Below are positions 15,921 to 23,773 of a DNA stretch of 23,854 bases, in pieces. A program made the translations under genes and the position numbers. Under the pieces are notes generated by a model that searched no databases, was not told the origin of the DNA, and worked only from the letters and a program-made list of their open reading frames with translations. The stretch is from Accumulibacter sp. (GTDB lineage Bacteria > Pseudomonadota > Gammaproteobacteria > Burkholderiales > Rhodocyclaceae): assembly GCA_003538495.1 (NCBI GenBank), contig DPSD01000746.1, positions 1 through 23,854 on the forward strand, read 5' to 3'. Every line of letters begins with the position of its first letter. The stretch's first letter is position 1.

Positions 15921-15948
15921 TCAAGTCAGACCTTTCGCGCCGGCGACT

Positions 15949-17268
15949 TCAGGAAGCTCTTCCCGTGGCTACCTGTGGCGGTTTGATCGTTTGCGAAATC
16001 AAGACCTTATCGACTCGGTTGTGGTCCATGTCGACGACTTCGAAGCGTAACCCGGCGAGTTCGAAGTGATCGGATGGAACGGGGATACGACCGAGCAGGT
16101 ACATCATCAGGCCGCCCAGCGTGTGGAACGTCTTCTCGTCCTCGCCGGGAAGAACGCCACTGAACCCGAGGACGGTCCGCAGGCGCTCGATGGAGACCGC
16201 ACCATCGACCAGCCATGACCCGTCCTCGCGAACGACGATTTCCTGGACTTCGGGGGTATCGTAGACCGGCAGATCACCGACGATCGAAGTCAGCACGTCA
16301 GTGAGGGTGACCAGGCCTTGCAGCTCGCCGTATTCATCGACCATCAGCGCGCACTGCTGCCGCGCGCGGCGGAAGGTTTCCAGCAGCTGGGTGGTGGTCA
16401 CGCTCGCCGGCACGTAGAGCGCTGGCCTGACGAAGGCCTCGATCGACAAGGCCTCGCCCAGCAACGCACCCTTCAGCAGATCTCCGGTTCGCAAGACACC
16501 AACTATCTGCTCAAGCCCATCGCGGCAGACGACGATACGTTTGAACGGGCTCGCCGCCAGGCAGTCGCGAATTGCCGCTTCGCTGTCGTTGAGATCCAGC
16601 AGGTAGATATCCTTGCGGTGGGTCATGATCTCGCGGATGTGCTGCTGATCGAGGCGCAGGACATTGGAAACGATGTCCTGCTCGCTGGCGTGGAAGGTGC
16701 CGGCCATGGCGCCCTGGCCCATCAGCAGCTTGATTTCCTCGTCGGTCACTGACGACCCCTGCGCGCGCGGCGCACCGAGCAGGCGCAGGAACAGGCTGGA
16801 CGACGACGAAAGCAGCCAGACCAGTGGCCGTGCCAGGGCTGCGAGCAGGTCCAGCGGACGGGCGACCAGTGCGGCAACTCGTTCGGGCGCCAGCAGGCCC
16901 AGGCGCTTCGGTACCAGCTCACCGACTACGACAGCGAAATAGGTCAGCCCGACCACCACCAGGGTCAGCGCGAGACCCTGCGCATAGGGCGCCAGCGGTG
17001 AGAAGGAGGCCAACCAGCCGGCCAGCGGCACCGCCAGCGTCGCCTCGCCAATGGCGCCGCTCAGAATGCCGACGGTGGTAATCCCAACCTGGATCGTAGA
17101 CAGGAAGTTCGCTGGCTCGCGGCTGATCCCCAGCGCCGAGCGGGCGCCCGCGTTGCCGTCGTCGGCCAGCTTCTGCAGACGCGACTGCCGTGACGAAACA
17201 ACCGCGATTTCCGACATCGCCAGGGCGCCGTTGAGCAGAATGAGAAATACCAGTAGGGCGATGTCCAT
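15949..17268 (-). CDS. CorC/HlyC family membrane protein (DUF21 + CBS pair + CorC domain)
   Basis: A 439-residue inner-membrane protein. Domains in order: DUF21/CNNM membrane region (residues 1 to ~190, starting MDIALLVFLILLNGALAMSE and including VGELVPKRLGLLAPERVAAL), two CBS domains (~200-335, with MTHRKDIYLLDLNDSEAAI and MVDEYGELQGLVTLTDVL), and a C-terminal CorC/transporter-associated domain (VDGAVSIERLRTVLGF, HTLGGLMMYLLGRIPVPSD). Relatives are implicated in Mg2+/Co2+ resistance or export; the hemolysin name is historical. ATG 17268 is the usual family start; upstream in-frame codons add unrelated basic sequence. The gene converges on queC and has a 617-bp upstream region containing a possible short leader frame. 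Confidence 0.9.
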   Translation of the reverse strand: MDIALLVFLILLNGALAMSEIAVVSSRQSRLQKLADDGNAGARSALGISREPANFLSTIQVGITTVGILSGAIGEATLAVPLAGWLASFSPLAPYAQGLALTLVVVGLTYFAVVVGELVPKRLGLLAPERVAALVARPLDLLAALARPLVWLLSSSSSLFLRLLGAPRAQGSSVTDEEIKLLMGQGAMAGTFHASEQDIVSNVLRLDQQHIREIMTHRKDIYLLDLNDSEAAIRDCLAASPFKRIVVCRDGLEQIVGVLRTGDLLKGALLGEALSIEAFVRPALYVPASVTTTQLLETFRRARQQCALMVDEYGELQGLVTLTDVLTSIVGDLPVYDTPEVQEIVVREDGSWLVDGAVSIERLRTVLGFSGVLPGEDEKTFHTLGGLMMYLLGRIPVPSDHFELAGLRFEVVDMDHNRVDKVLISQTIKPPQVATGRAS

Positions 17269-17885
17269 GCGGGGCGAAAGTGTGATCAGGCAAGCAGCCG
17301 GCTGCCCGGCGGCTGGTAGCAGCATTATATAGACCATGGAGCGTGCCGCAGTGCGCCGTGGGCGCTGCACAGCGGCCGCGAAGCGCTGGCTAGGCGTCTC
17401 GCGCCGCCGCCCATTTCGCCCGCCAGAGCGCTTTTTCGGGGGGCGATGACGCACTATTTGTTGTACTGGCGCAACACTTTTCCCCGCAACTTATTGTTCC
17501 CGAACCAGGCCATCTGGATTCCCCTTGGATCCGGCCGTATCGCCCTTGGCGCAAGGCTTTCAGGGCCAACGACAGAGTTCGCAGGGGGGGTTGAAACACC
17601 AGGCCTCGCGAGCAGAAGTGCGGCGCGCCGCCAGGAGTCCGTTTCGCTGAAGCGGTTGACCAACGCCTTGATAGACCCTAGAGTCCGGCTCCTGTTGAAA
17701 CGAAATCAACCTTATTTCAGCTGTCAAGCTTCATCCTCGCCCCTCTGTTCGCGGTATCTGAAAGCGCACGGAGTCCCGGCCTCAGGGTACCTGTTCCCCC
17801 CTATGTAGAGGCTTTGCACCCGCCTGTAACCGTCCATCGTCGGTCCCTCGCATTTTGGGCCGATGACCAAAGTGAAGGAGAGAGC
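17269..17885. other. 617-bp divergent gap upstream of corC-like and transglycosylase genes
   Basis: No long gene is supported. It holds one short frame with a good ribosome-binding site on the minus strand (17454-17513). It also holds an inverted repeat GTTGA (17694-17698) / TCAAC (17706-17710) that could be an operator, and the GAAGGAGA site (17874-17881) of the next gene. The plus-strand frame through 17446-17808 has no family features. Confidence 0.45.
17454..17513 (-). CDS. Possible 19-residue leader peptide
   Basis: ATG at 17513 follows AAGGGGA at an ideal 6-base spacing and reads MAWFGNNK to RQYNK with TAG at 17454-17456. It points toward the corC-like gene, whose start is 186 bp further on. 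The peptide is basic (5 Lys/Arg), and the codons look ordinary. Nothing shows conservation or function, and such short frames arise by chance. It is recorded because its ribosome-binding site is better than that of the gene downstream. Confidence 0.25.
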   Translation of the reverse strand: MAWFGNNKLRGKVLRQYNK

Positions 17886-18611
17886 ATGTCTGCAACCATT
17901 TTGCTCAGGAATACAAGGGCGCGTCGTAGCGACGCGACTTCCAGTTTCATTCAATACGGCTTGATCATCGTTACCCTGATGCTCGTTCTGAGCATCGTCA
18001 AGCCAGCCTTCAGTGGCAACATCAGTGCCGGCAGGCTGACGGCTGCGCTGGTGGCATTCACCAAGGCCGAGGAATCGTCAGAAGCCCCCGAAGCGTTGGT
18101 GGTGGAACCCGCCAACGCTTCGCCAGTGGTCGAACCCGCTTCCGAAACACTCCGCCCATCGTTGAAGCGCGCCCTCGACTATGTGTCGCGTCGCTACCGC
18201 GTTGCCCCGGAGGCGCTGGTGCCGATCTTCGAGGCTGCGCAGAGCGTCGGCCGGGAAAGTCGTCTCGATCCCTTGCTGATCATTGCCATCATCGGCATCG
18301 AGTCGCGGTTCAATCCCTTCGCCGAAAGCCCGGTAGGGGCCAAGGGCCTGATGCAGGTGATGCCGGATATCCACCTCGACAAGGTTCCGGAAGGCGCTGG
18401 CGAGCAGCCCTTTCTGGACCCGGTGACCAACATCCGGGTCGGCGTCCATGTCCTCGAGGAGGCGATCCGTTGGCGTGGCAGCTTGACCGGTGGCCTGCAG
18501 CATTATGGTGGCTCGCCAACCGACCCCGAAGCCGGTTATGCGAACAAGGTGTTTGCCGAGAAGCAGCGCATCGAACAGGCCGCGCGGCGGGGCAACGGCC
18601 CGCGGGCCTGA
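17886..18611 (+). CDS. Membrane-anchored lytic transglycosylase (SLT/GH23)
   Basis: A 241-residue protein with ATG 17886 after GAAGGAGA. One N-terminal membrane segment (about 23-43, FIQYGLIIVTLMLVLSIVKP) has no clear cleavage site, so it probably stays tethered to the inner membrane facing the periplasm. An acidic/Pro linker (KAEESSEAPEALVVEPAN) precedes the GH23 domain: LIIAIIGIESRFNPFAES with catalytic E139, GAKGLMQVMPDIH, and LQHYGGSPTDPEAGYANKV. The domain is shorter than in the enzyme at 8209 and the two are not close copies. It trims peptidoglycan glycan strands. Its stop lies in an inverted repeat shared with the stop of the convergent plsB gene. Confidence 0.88.
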   Translation: MSATILLRNTRARRSDATSSFIQYGLIIVTLMLVLSIVKPAFSGNISAGRLTAALVAFTKAEESSEAPEALVVEPANASPVVEPASETLRPSLKRALDYVSRRYRVAPEALVPIFEAAQSVGRESRLDPLLIIAIIGIESRFNPFAESPVGAKGLMQVMPDIHLDKVPEGAGEQPFLDPVTNIRVGVHVLEEAIRWRGSLTGGLQHYGGSPTDPEAGYANKVFAEKQRIEQAARRGNGPRA

Positions 18612-18629
18612 GTCGGGCGTTATCTCAGG
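18607..18629. terminator. Inverted repeat spanning two convergent stop codons
   Basis: CCTGAG (18607-18612) and CTCAGG (18624-18629) are perfectly complementary with an 11-base loop. The left arm contains the TGA of the lytic transglycosylase and the right arm the TGA (as TCA) of plsB. It could serve as a short bidirectional terminator. There is no U-tract on either side and the stem is only 6 bp, so confidence is low. Confidence 0.35.
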
Positions 18630-21165
18630 GTGCCGCCGCCAGCTGGACGGCCACGCTGCTGCCCGCCATGCGCCGGATCGCCTGCCTTGCCGCAGACGCC
18701 AGCACCAGTTCCGCGTCGGCCAGCGGCGCCATCAGGCGATCGTCGAAATGCAGCCGACCGGCTTCGTCCTCGCACAGGAATTCGGCTTCCATCAGCTTGG
18801 CAATGATTGCCGAAAAAGTCGCTTTTTCGGCGAATTCAGCGCTGTTGAAGTCGTACAGTAGCGCCAGCCGCTGGGCCAGCCGGTGGCAGTTGTCTTCCAG
18901 CGCCTGACGGGTCAGGCGGCCGCTCCCCTGCTGCTCGAGCAGCGCCAGGGTCAGGAAGTGCCGCTCCAGCAACGGGCGAATGCTCTCGCCGAGCAGGTTC
19001 AACTCGGCAAATTCCGGACTGACCGGCTCGGGCGCGGCGAGCCCGTCCGATGCGTCCGGACGACGCAGCAGACCGCGCGCGAGAAGCACGCGAACGACTG
19101 CTGCGCTGGCTGCCGGCAACTCCTCAACCGGCCAGCGCAGGAACAGTTCGGCCCGCATCAAGCCGTAGATGCCGCGCACCGCCTGTGTCACGCGGCCGTC
19201 GTCAAGGCGGCGGTTGTGGCTCAACAGGCAGGCAATCACCGCCGGCAGCGCAAACAGGTGCAAAACATTGTTGCGAAAGTAAGCGAGCAGGGGAGCCTGT
19301 CTGGCGGGCACCCGAATCAAATCACCCAGGGGATCGGCGAAGCGCTCGACGATCGCCAGCCGCTCGGCGTAGGCCACGATCGCCGGCGCATCGAGCGCGC
19401 AGGCGATGCTGGTCGGTGCATAGGAGGCATCGCGGAGGAGCGCCTGGTAGTGCTCGATCATCCGCTGCAGCGCTTGCTCGTCGGCGGTGTGCTTCGGCGT
19501 CGCCAGCAGGGCCAGGGCAATCAGGTTGACCGGATTGACCACCGCCGCCTCATTGATCCGTTTGGCCAATTCAACGGCGGCGCTGCGCGTTACGCTTCGC
19601 GACCCCGGCGAAGGGCAGTCGGCGTCGGCGTCGCGCCAGCTCGGGTACCGGACGTCAAGAAATGCGGCCAGAGCCAGCGGTTCGCCGATGTTGACGTGGA
19701 CCTTGCCAAAGACCCGCTTGATGCTCCGGACACTCTTCAGGACGCCCCACAGGGATTCGCTCTGCTTGGGTTTGCCGGTCAGCTCGGCGAGGTAGCTTCG
19801 CCCCTCGAGCACCTTCTCGTAGCCGATATAGACCGGCACGAAGACCAGCGGCCGCCTGTGCTCCCGAATGAAGCTCTGCACCGTCATCCCGAGAATGCCG
19901 GCCTTGGGCGCCAACATCCTGCCGCTGCGGCTGCGCCCGCCTTCGATGAAGTACTCAAGCGGGAAGCCGCGGGCGAGAATCAGATGCAGGTATTCGTCGA
20001 ACACCGCCGCATAGAGGGGTTCGCCCTTGAAGCTGCGGCGCAGGAAAAAAGCGCCACAGCGGCGCAGCAGGGCGCCGACCACCGGCAAGTTGAGGTTGGC
20101 GCCGGCGGCGATGTGCGGCGGCGTCAGCCCGTGGCGGTGGATGAGATACGACAGCAGCAGGTAGTCGATGTGGCTACGGTGGCACGGGACATACACCATC
20201 TCGTGCCCCGGGGCGATGCGCGTCAGGGCGTCGATGTTGTGCACTTCGATACCGTCGTAAAGCCGCAGCCACAACCAGGTCAGGAGCAGCTCCAGGGCAC
20301 GCACCGCTCCGTATGAGTAATCGGAAGCAATCTCGAGTGCAAAACGGCCGGCGCTCTCCCGCGCTTCCTCGATCGAGATGCCGCGTGCCGCGGCCTCGCT
20401 GGCGATGGCCACGCGTACCCGCTCGCCAGCGAGCACCGCGCCGACCTGGGTGTTCCGGTGCGATAGATCAGGGCCGATGGCCATCTGGCGCTGGCGGCGA
20501 AAGTGAACGCGCAAGACGCGCGACAGCTTGCGCAGTGCCTGCTCCTCGCCGATGCCTTCGTGCAGCAGCTTGCGCAGCGAGATCGGAGCGCTGTAGCGCA
20601 CCAGGACATTGCGACCGTGCAACACGATCGCCAGCAGTTGCCGCCAGGTACCTGGCGGGCGCCAGGTTTCGGCGAACAGCGCCCTGAGGATCGAGTCCTG
20701 CTTGCCCGGCGCGCGCCCCCAGAGGATCAGCACCGGGACCAACTGTACGTCGAACGGCAATTCAACGCGCTGGTCGGCAAGCGTTTCGCGGACCAGCGCC
20801 ACCAGCGACGCCGACTGAGCGTTGCCGTCGCGCGCCCTGCCAGCAGGGCTGCGGTCGCGATTCAGAAAGAAGAACGAGCGCGGCAGGCGCTGCCCGCCGA
20901 CCGCAAGTGGCGCCTCGGCAAGCGGCAACTCGGCTCGCCGCGACTCTTCGAAGAGCACCAGCAGGTTCGAGAGGTGTCGGTCCTGCAGAACGTAACAGAC
21001 CGGTTTCGCCGGATCGAGGCCCAGTTCATCCACCGTCTCCGGGAAAACCGTGGTCCGTACCCAGAAGTACAGCAGCCGGCGAGCCAGCGGCAAGAACCAG
21101 TCGGAGACCTTGAGCGTACCGCTCACGGTTAGCGAGTTCCTTGCTCCTCGCTGGTCGCTGGCCAC
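18625..21165 (-). CDS. plsB: PlsB, glycerol-3-phosphate 1-O-acyltransferase
   Basis: An 846-residue enzyme (E. coli PlsB has 807) that acylates position 1 of sn-glycerol 3-phosphate, the first step of phospholipid synthesis, at the inner membrane. Acyltransferase motifs are HRSHID (H329-D334, the HX4D catalytic pair), GANLNLPVVGALLRR, FFLRRSF, and FIEGGRSRSGR (about 406-416, substrate binding). VPVYIGYEKVLEG gives the fourth block. GTG 21165 shares its G with the TAG of the upstream EF-G-like gene (TAGTG), and GAGGAG lies just before. GTG 21126 is an alternative that would start near SGTLKVSDWF. The gene is complete and converges on the lytic transglycosylase, with 13 bp between stops. Confidence 0.94.
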   Translation of the reverse strand: MASDQRGARNSLTVSGTLKVSDWFLPLARRLLYFWVRTTVFPETVDELGLDPAKPVCYVLQDRHLSNLLVLFEESRRAELPLAEAPLAVGGQRLPRSFFFLNRDRSPAGRARDGNAQSASLVALVRETLADQRVELPFDVQLVPVLILWGRAPGKQDSILRALFAETWRPPGTWRQLLAIVLHGRNVLVRYSAPISLRKLLHEGIGEEQALRKLSRVLRVHFRRQRQMAIGPDLSHRNTQVGAVLAGERVRVAIASEAAARGISIEEARESAGRFALEIASDYSYGAVRALELLLTWLWLRLYDGIEVHNIDALTRIAPGHEMVYVPCHRSHIDYLLLSYLIHRHGLTPPHIAAGANLNLPVVGALLRRCGAFFLRRSFKGEPLYAAVFDEYLHLILARGFPLEYFIEGGRSRSGRMLAPKAGILGMTVQSFIREHRRPLVFVPVYIGYEKVLEGRSYLAELTGKPKQSESLWGVLKSVRSIKRVFGKVHVNIGEPLALAAFLDVRYPSWRDADADCPSPGSRSVTRSAAVELAKRINEAAVVNPVNLIALALLATPKHTADEQALQRMIEHYQALLRDASYAPTSIACALDAPAIVAYAERLAIVERFADPLGDLIRVPARQAPLLAYFRNNVLHLFALPAVIACLLSHNRRLDDGRVTQAVRGIYGLMRAELFLRWPVEELPAASAAVVRVLLARGLLRRPDASDGLAAPEPVSPEFAELNLLGESIRPLLERHFLTLALLEQQGSGRLTRQALEDNCHRLAQRLALLYDFNSAEFAEKATFSAIIAKLMEAEFLCEDEAGRLHFDDRLMAPLADAELVLASAARQAIRRMAGSSVAVQLAAAP

Positions 21166-23213
21166 TACTCCTCTTCGACGACCTGGTGCTGCGCTACCAG
21201 TTGCTGCTGCGTCGCTGGCGGCACCTGCGCGTAGTGCGAGAAAGCAATGCTGTACGAGCCCTGTCCGCCGGTCAGCGACTTCAGGCGCGACTGATAGCCA
21301 TCGAGTTCCGCCAGCGGGACCTCGCCACTGATCGCCATCACCCCGGGGCCCCGCGGCTGGGTGCCGGTGAGATGGCCGCGTTTGCTCGACAGGTCGCCGG
21401 TGAGATCACCGGTCATGGCGTCCGGCGCGAGGATCTCGATGTCGACCACCGGTTCGAGAATGATCGGCCTGGCGGCGCGAATGGCGTCGACGGTGGCTTT
21501 GCGGGCGGCGGTCATGAAAGCGATATCCTTGCCGTCGACCGGATGCGACTTGCCGTCATGAACAGTGACGCGCAAGTCCTGTACCGGGAAACCGGCGACG
21601 ACGCCGTCGGCAAGCGCCTGCCGAACGCCTTTTTCAACCGAAGCCATGAACACGCCGGGAATGACGCCACCCTTGACGATATCGACAAACTCGAAGCCGG
21701 CTCCACGCTCGAGGGGCTCGACGCGCAGCGCGACCTCGCCGAACTGGCCGGCGCCGCCACTTTGCTTCTTGTGCCGGCAGTGACCCTCGGCCGAACCGGT
21801 AATCGCTTCGCGATAAGCAATCCGCGGCGGGGTGGTATCGAGTTCCAGCTTGTACTGCTGCGCCAGGCGCGCCAGCTTGGCGCGCAGATGCATTTCTCCG
21901 ATCCCGCGAATCACCGTCTCGTTGGTTGTCGGGTGGCGTTCGATGATGAAGCAGGGGTCTTCCACCTCCAGCTTGCGGAGGATCTCGAACAGGCGCTGCT
22001 CGTCGGCCTTGCGCCGGGCATGGACCGCCAGACCCTGCATCGGCTGCGGGAATTCGAGCGGTTTCAGGTGGATATGGTCTTCATCGTGCGAATCGTGCAA
22101 TACACAGTCGAACTCGATTTCCTCGACCTTGGCCATCGCTCCCAGGTCGCCAGGGACCAGCGTTTCCGCCTCGAGGTATTCCTTGCCCTGCAGCCGGTAG
22201 ATATGGCCGACCTTGAACGGTCGCTTGGCGTCGCCGACGAAGAGTTGCGAGTCCTTCCTGATCGTCCCCTGATGGACGCGAAAAACACCGACCTTGCCGA
22301 TGAACGGATCGCTGACGATCTTGAAGACGTGTGCCAGAACATGTTTCTGCGGGTCGGGGTCGGCCCGAAAGGCCTCGCCGGGTCCATCGGGCCCGCCGCG
22401 GTAGAACGGCGGCGGATTGCCCTCGGCCGGATTCGGCGCCAGCCTGGCGAGAACGTCCAGCAATTGCGGGATGCCGGCGCCGGTCTTCGCCGAGACGAAC
22501 AGGATCGGAATCAGGTGGCCCGAGCGCAGTGCTTTCTCGAACGGCAGATGCAGTTCATCGGGACTCGGATCGATGCCTTCGTCAAGATAGCGCGCCAGCA
22601 GGTCTTCGTCTTCCTCGACGATCTGATCGATCAGCGCGCGGTGCGCCTCTGCCACCGACGCGAAGTCGCTGTCGCCGCTGTCGTGCCCGAGCAATTCGAC
22701 GACTTCACTGCCGTGCTGAACCGGCAGGTCGAGCAACATGCATTCGGCACCGAAGCGCTCGCGGATTTCGCCGACCAGCGCCGGCAGGTTGACATTGTCG
22801 GCATCGATCTTGTTGATCACGATCATCCTGCAGACGCCGCGGGCAGCTGCCAGCCGCATCATCCGCTCGCTGACCAGCTCGATGCCGTTTTGCGCGTTGA
22901 TCACCACCAGCGCGGTGTCGACTGCAGCCAGCGCGGCGATCGCCTGCCCCGAAAAATCGGGAAAGCCCGGCGTGTCGATCAGCTGGATCTGCGCGTCGTC
23001 CCACGAAAAGCCCGCCAGCGCCGAATTCAGCGAGTGTCCGAATTCCTTCTCCTGTGGATCGAAGTCGCAAACCGTATTGCCTTTCTCGACGGACCCGCGG
23101 CTGCTGATGGCCCCAGCGGCGGCAAGCAGGGTTTCGGCAAGCGTCGTCTTGCCGGCCGCGCCGTGCCCGACAAGAGCGACGGCACGAAGCTTACTGGTGG
23201 TGGTTTGACCCAT
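21165..23213 (-). CDS. EF-G-like translation GTPase (FusA2 type)
   Basis: A 682-residue paralogue of elongation factor G. ATG 23213 follows GGAGA/GAGGA. The G-domain carries GHGAAGKT (16-23), DTPGFPDF (80-87) and NKID (134-137). Switch I reads DFDPQEKEFGHSL instead of the canonical ERGITI, and the catalytic His of DTPGHVDF is Phe84. Both changes are typical of the EF-G-like (cd04170) subfamily rather than housekeeping fusA. Later domains are intact: GQGTI-like VFRVHQGTIRKDS, domain III GIGEMHLRAKLARL, domain IV HKKQSGGAGQFGEV and VIPGVFMASVEKGV, and domain V GVMAISGEVPLAEL. Its role is unknown: possibly ribosome rescue, stress or competition with EF-G. GTP hydrolysis may be slow. It overlaps plsB by one base. 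Confidence 0.9.
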   Translation of the reverse strand: MGQTTTSKLRAVALVGHGAAGKTTLAETLLAAAGAISSRGSVEKGNTVCDFDPQEKEFGHSLNSALAGFSWDDAQIQLIDTPGFPDFSGQAIAALAAVDTALVVINAQNGIELVSERMMRLAAARGVCRMIVINKIDADNVNLPALVGEIRERFGAECMLLDLPVQHGSEVVELLGHDSGDSDFASVAEAHRALIDQIVEEDEDLLARYLDEGIDPSPDELHLPFEKALRSGHLIPILFVSAKTGAGIPQLLDVLARLAPNPAEGNPPPFYRGGPDGPGEAFRADPDPQKHVLAHVFKIVSDPFIGKVGVFRVHQGTIRKDSQLFVGDAKRPFKVGHIYRLQGKEYLEAETLVPGDLGAMAKVEEIEFDCVLHDSHDEDHIHLKPLEFPQPMQGLAVHARRKADEQRLFEILRKLEVEDPCFIIERHPTTNETVIRGIGEMHLRAKLARLAQQYKLELDTTPPRIAYREAITGSAEGHCRHKKQSGGAGQFGEVALRVEPLERGAGFEFVDIVKGGVIPGVFMASVEKGVRQALADGVVAGFPVQDLRVTVHDGKSHPVDGKDIAFMTAARKATVDAIRAARPIILEPVVDIEILAPDAMTGDLTGDLSSKRGHLTGTQPRGPGVMAISGEVPLAELDGYQSRLKSLTGGQGSYSIAFSHYAQVPPATQQQLVAQHQVVEEE

Positions 23214-23533
23214 TCCTCTTCTCCCATTCAAGGCAACCGCACGCTGCAGGCGAAGACAGCCACATGACATGACGGCTGGCGCGTGCTGGCATCATTTTAC
23301 CCCGGCCACGGCCGAATCGCTCGCTGCTCGCGCGCTGGTCATTTCTCGCCACCCCGGGCCCGTCGCACTCCGCTTCGCCAGCAGGCATTGGCCGAAGTCC
23401 TTTGGCTGGCGAATTCCCGGTGCCTCCTGGCACCCCATCGTCGGATATGAATGGAACATCTGTTTTGTGTAAACCGCGTGAGTCGGATAAAGTGACGCGC
23501 TTCATTTTGATGAACACTGCGTCAGGAGCCACA
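23214..23533. promoter_or_regulatory. Divergent promoter region for EF-G-like/plsB operon and maeB
   Basis: This 320-bp space separates two divergent starts and should contain both promoters. For the plus gene, TTTTGT (23463 onward) and GATAAA about 17 bases later make a weak sigma-70-like pair. CAGGAG at 23523-23528 is a clear ribosome-binding site. I see no palindrome or known riboswitch. Confidence 0.35.
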
Positions 23534-23773
23534 ATGAAAAAGGATCTGCCCCAGACCGATCTTCGCGAGGCGGCTCTGGAGTACCACCGCTACCCGACGC
23601 CGGGCAAGGTGGCTGTCCAGCCGACGAAGGGACTGACCAACCAACTGGACCTGGCGCTGGCCTATTCCCCGGGCGTTGCTTTCGCGTGCCATGCGATCGT
23701 CGATGACCCTGGCTCCCTCGTTGTAGTCGTTGTCGACAAACGCTGGAATGGTCGTCTTATCGGCGAGCCTTGA
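23534..23773 (+). pseudogene. maeB: 5' fragment of NADP-type malic enzyme, broken after ~59 codons
   Basis: ATG 23534 with CAGGAG 6 bases upstream opens a frame whose first ~59 residues match the start of MaeB-type malic enzymes: EAALEYHRYPTPGKVAVQP, LTNQLDLALAYSPGVAFAC, AIVDDP. The family next has a conserved RGNLVAVVTNGTAVLGLG region. Here residues 60-79 (SLVVVVVDKRWNGRLIGEP) are unrelated and the frame stops at 23771-23773. The remaining ~700 residues (malic domain and phosphotransacetylase-like domain) are absent from the window. Malic enzyme would decarboxylate malate to pyruvate; this fragment cannot. Homology loss begins near 23711, which suggests insertion, deletion or an assembly join rather than a single-base frameshift, as no other frame resumes the family sequence. 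Confidence 0.72.

Noticed and set aside
17446..17808. 120-codon plus-strand frame before the second lytic transglycosylase
   Set aside because: No ribosome-binding site, no family features and mixed composition; considered chance.
17269..17885. tRNA or small RNA gene in the large gap
   Set aside because: No cloverleaf, T-loop (GGTTCGA-type) sequence or terminator with a T-run could be found by eye.
8209..18611. The two lytic transglycosylases as a recent duplication
   Set aside because: Apart from the GH23 core motifs they differ in N-terminal architecture, length and spacing, so they look like separate families.
18883..20316. Plus-strand frame of 477 codons
   Set aside because: Antisense to plsB, which has all four acyltransferase motifs.
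21141..23267. Plus-strand frame of 708 codons
   Set aside because: Antisense to the EF-G-like gene over its whole length; its length reflects third-position GC bias, not coding.
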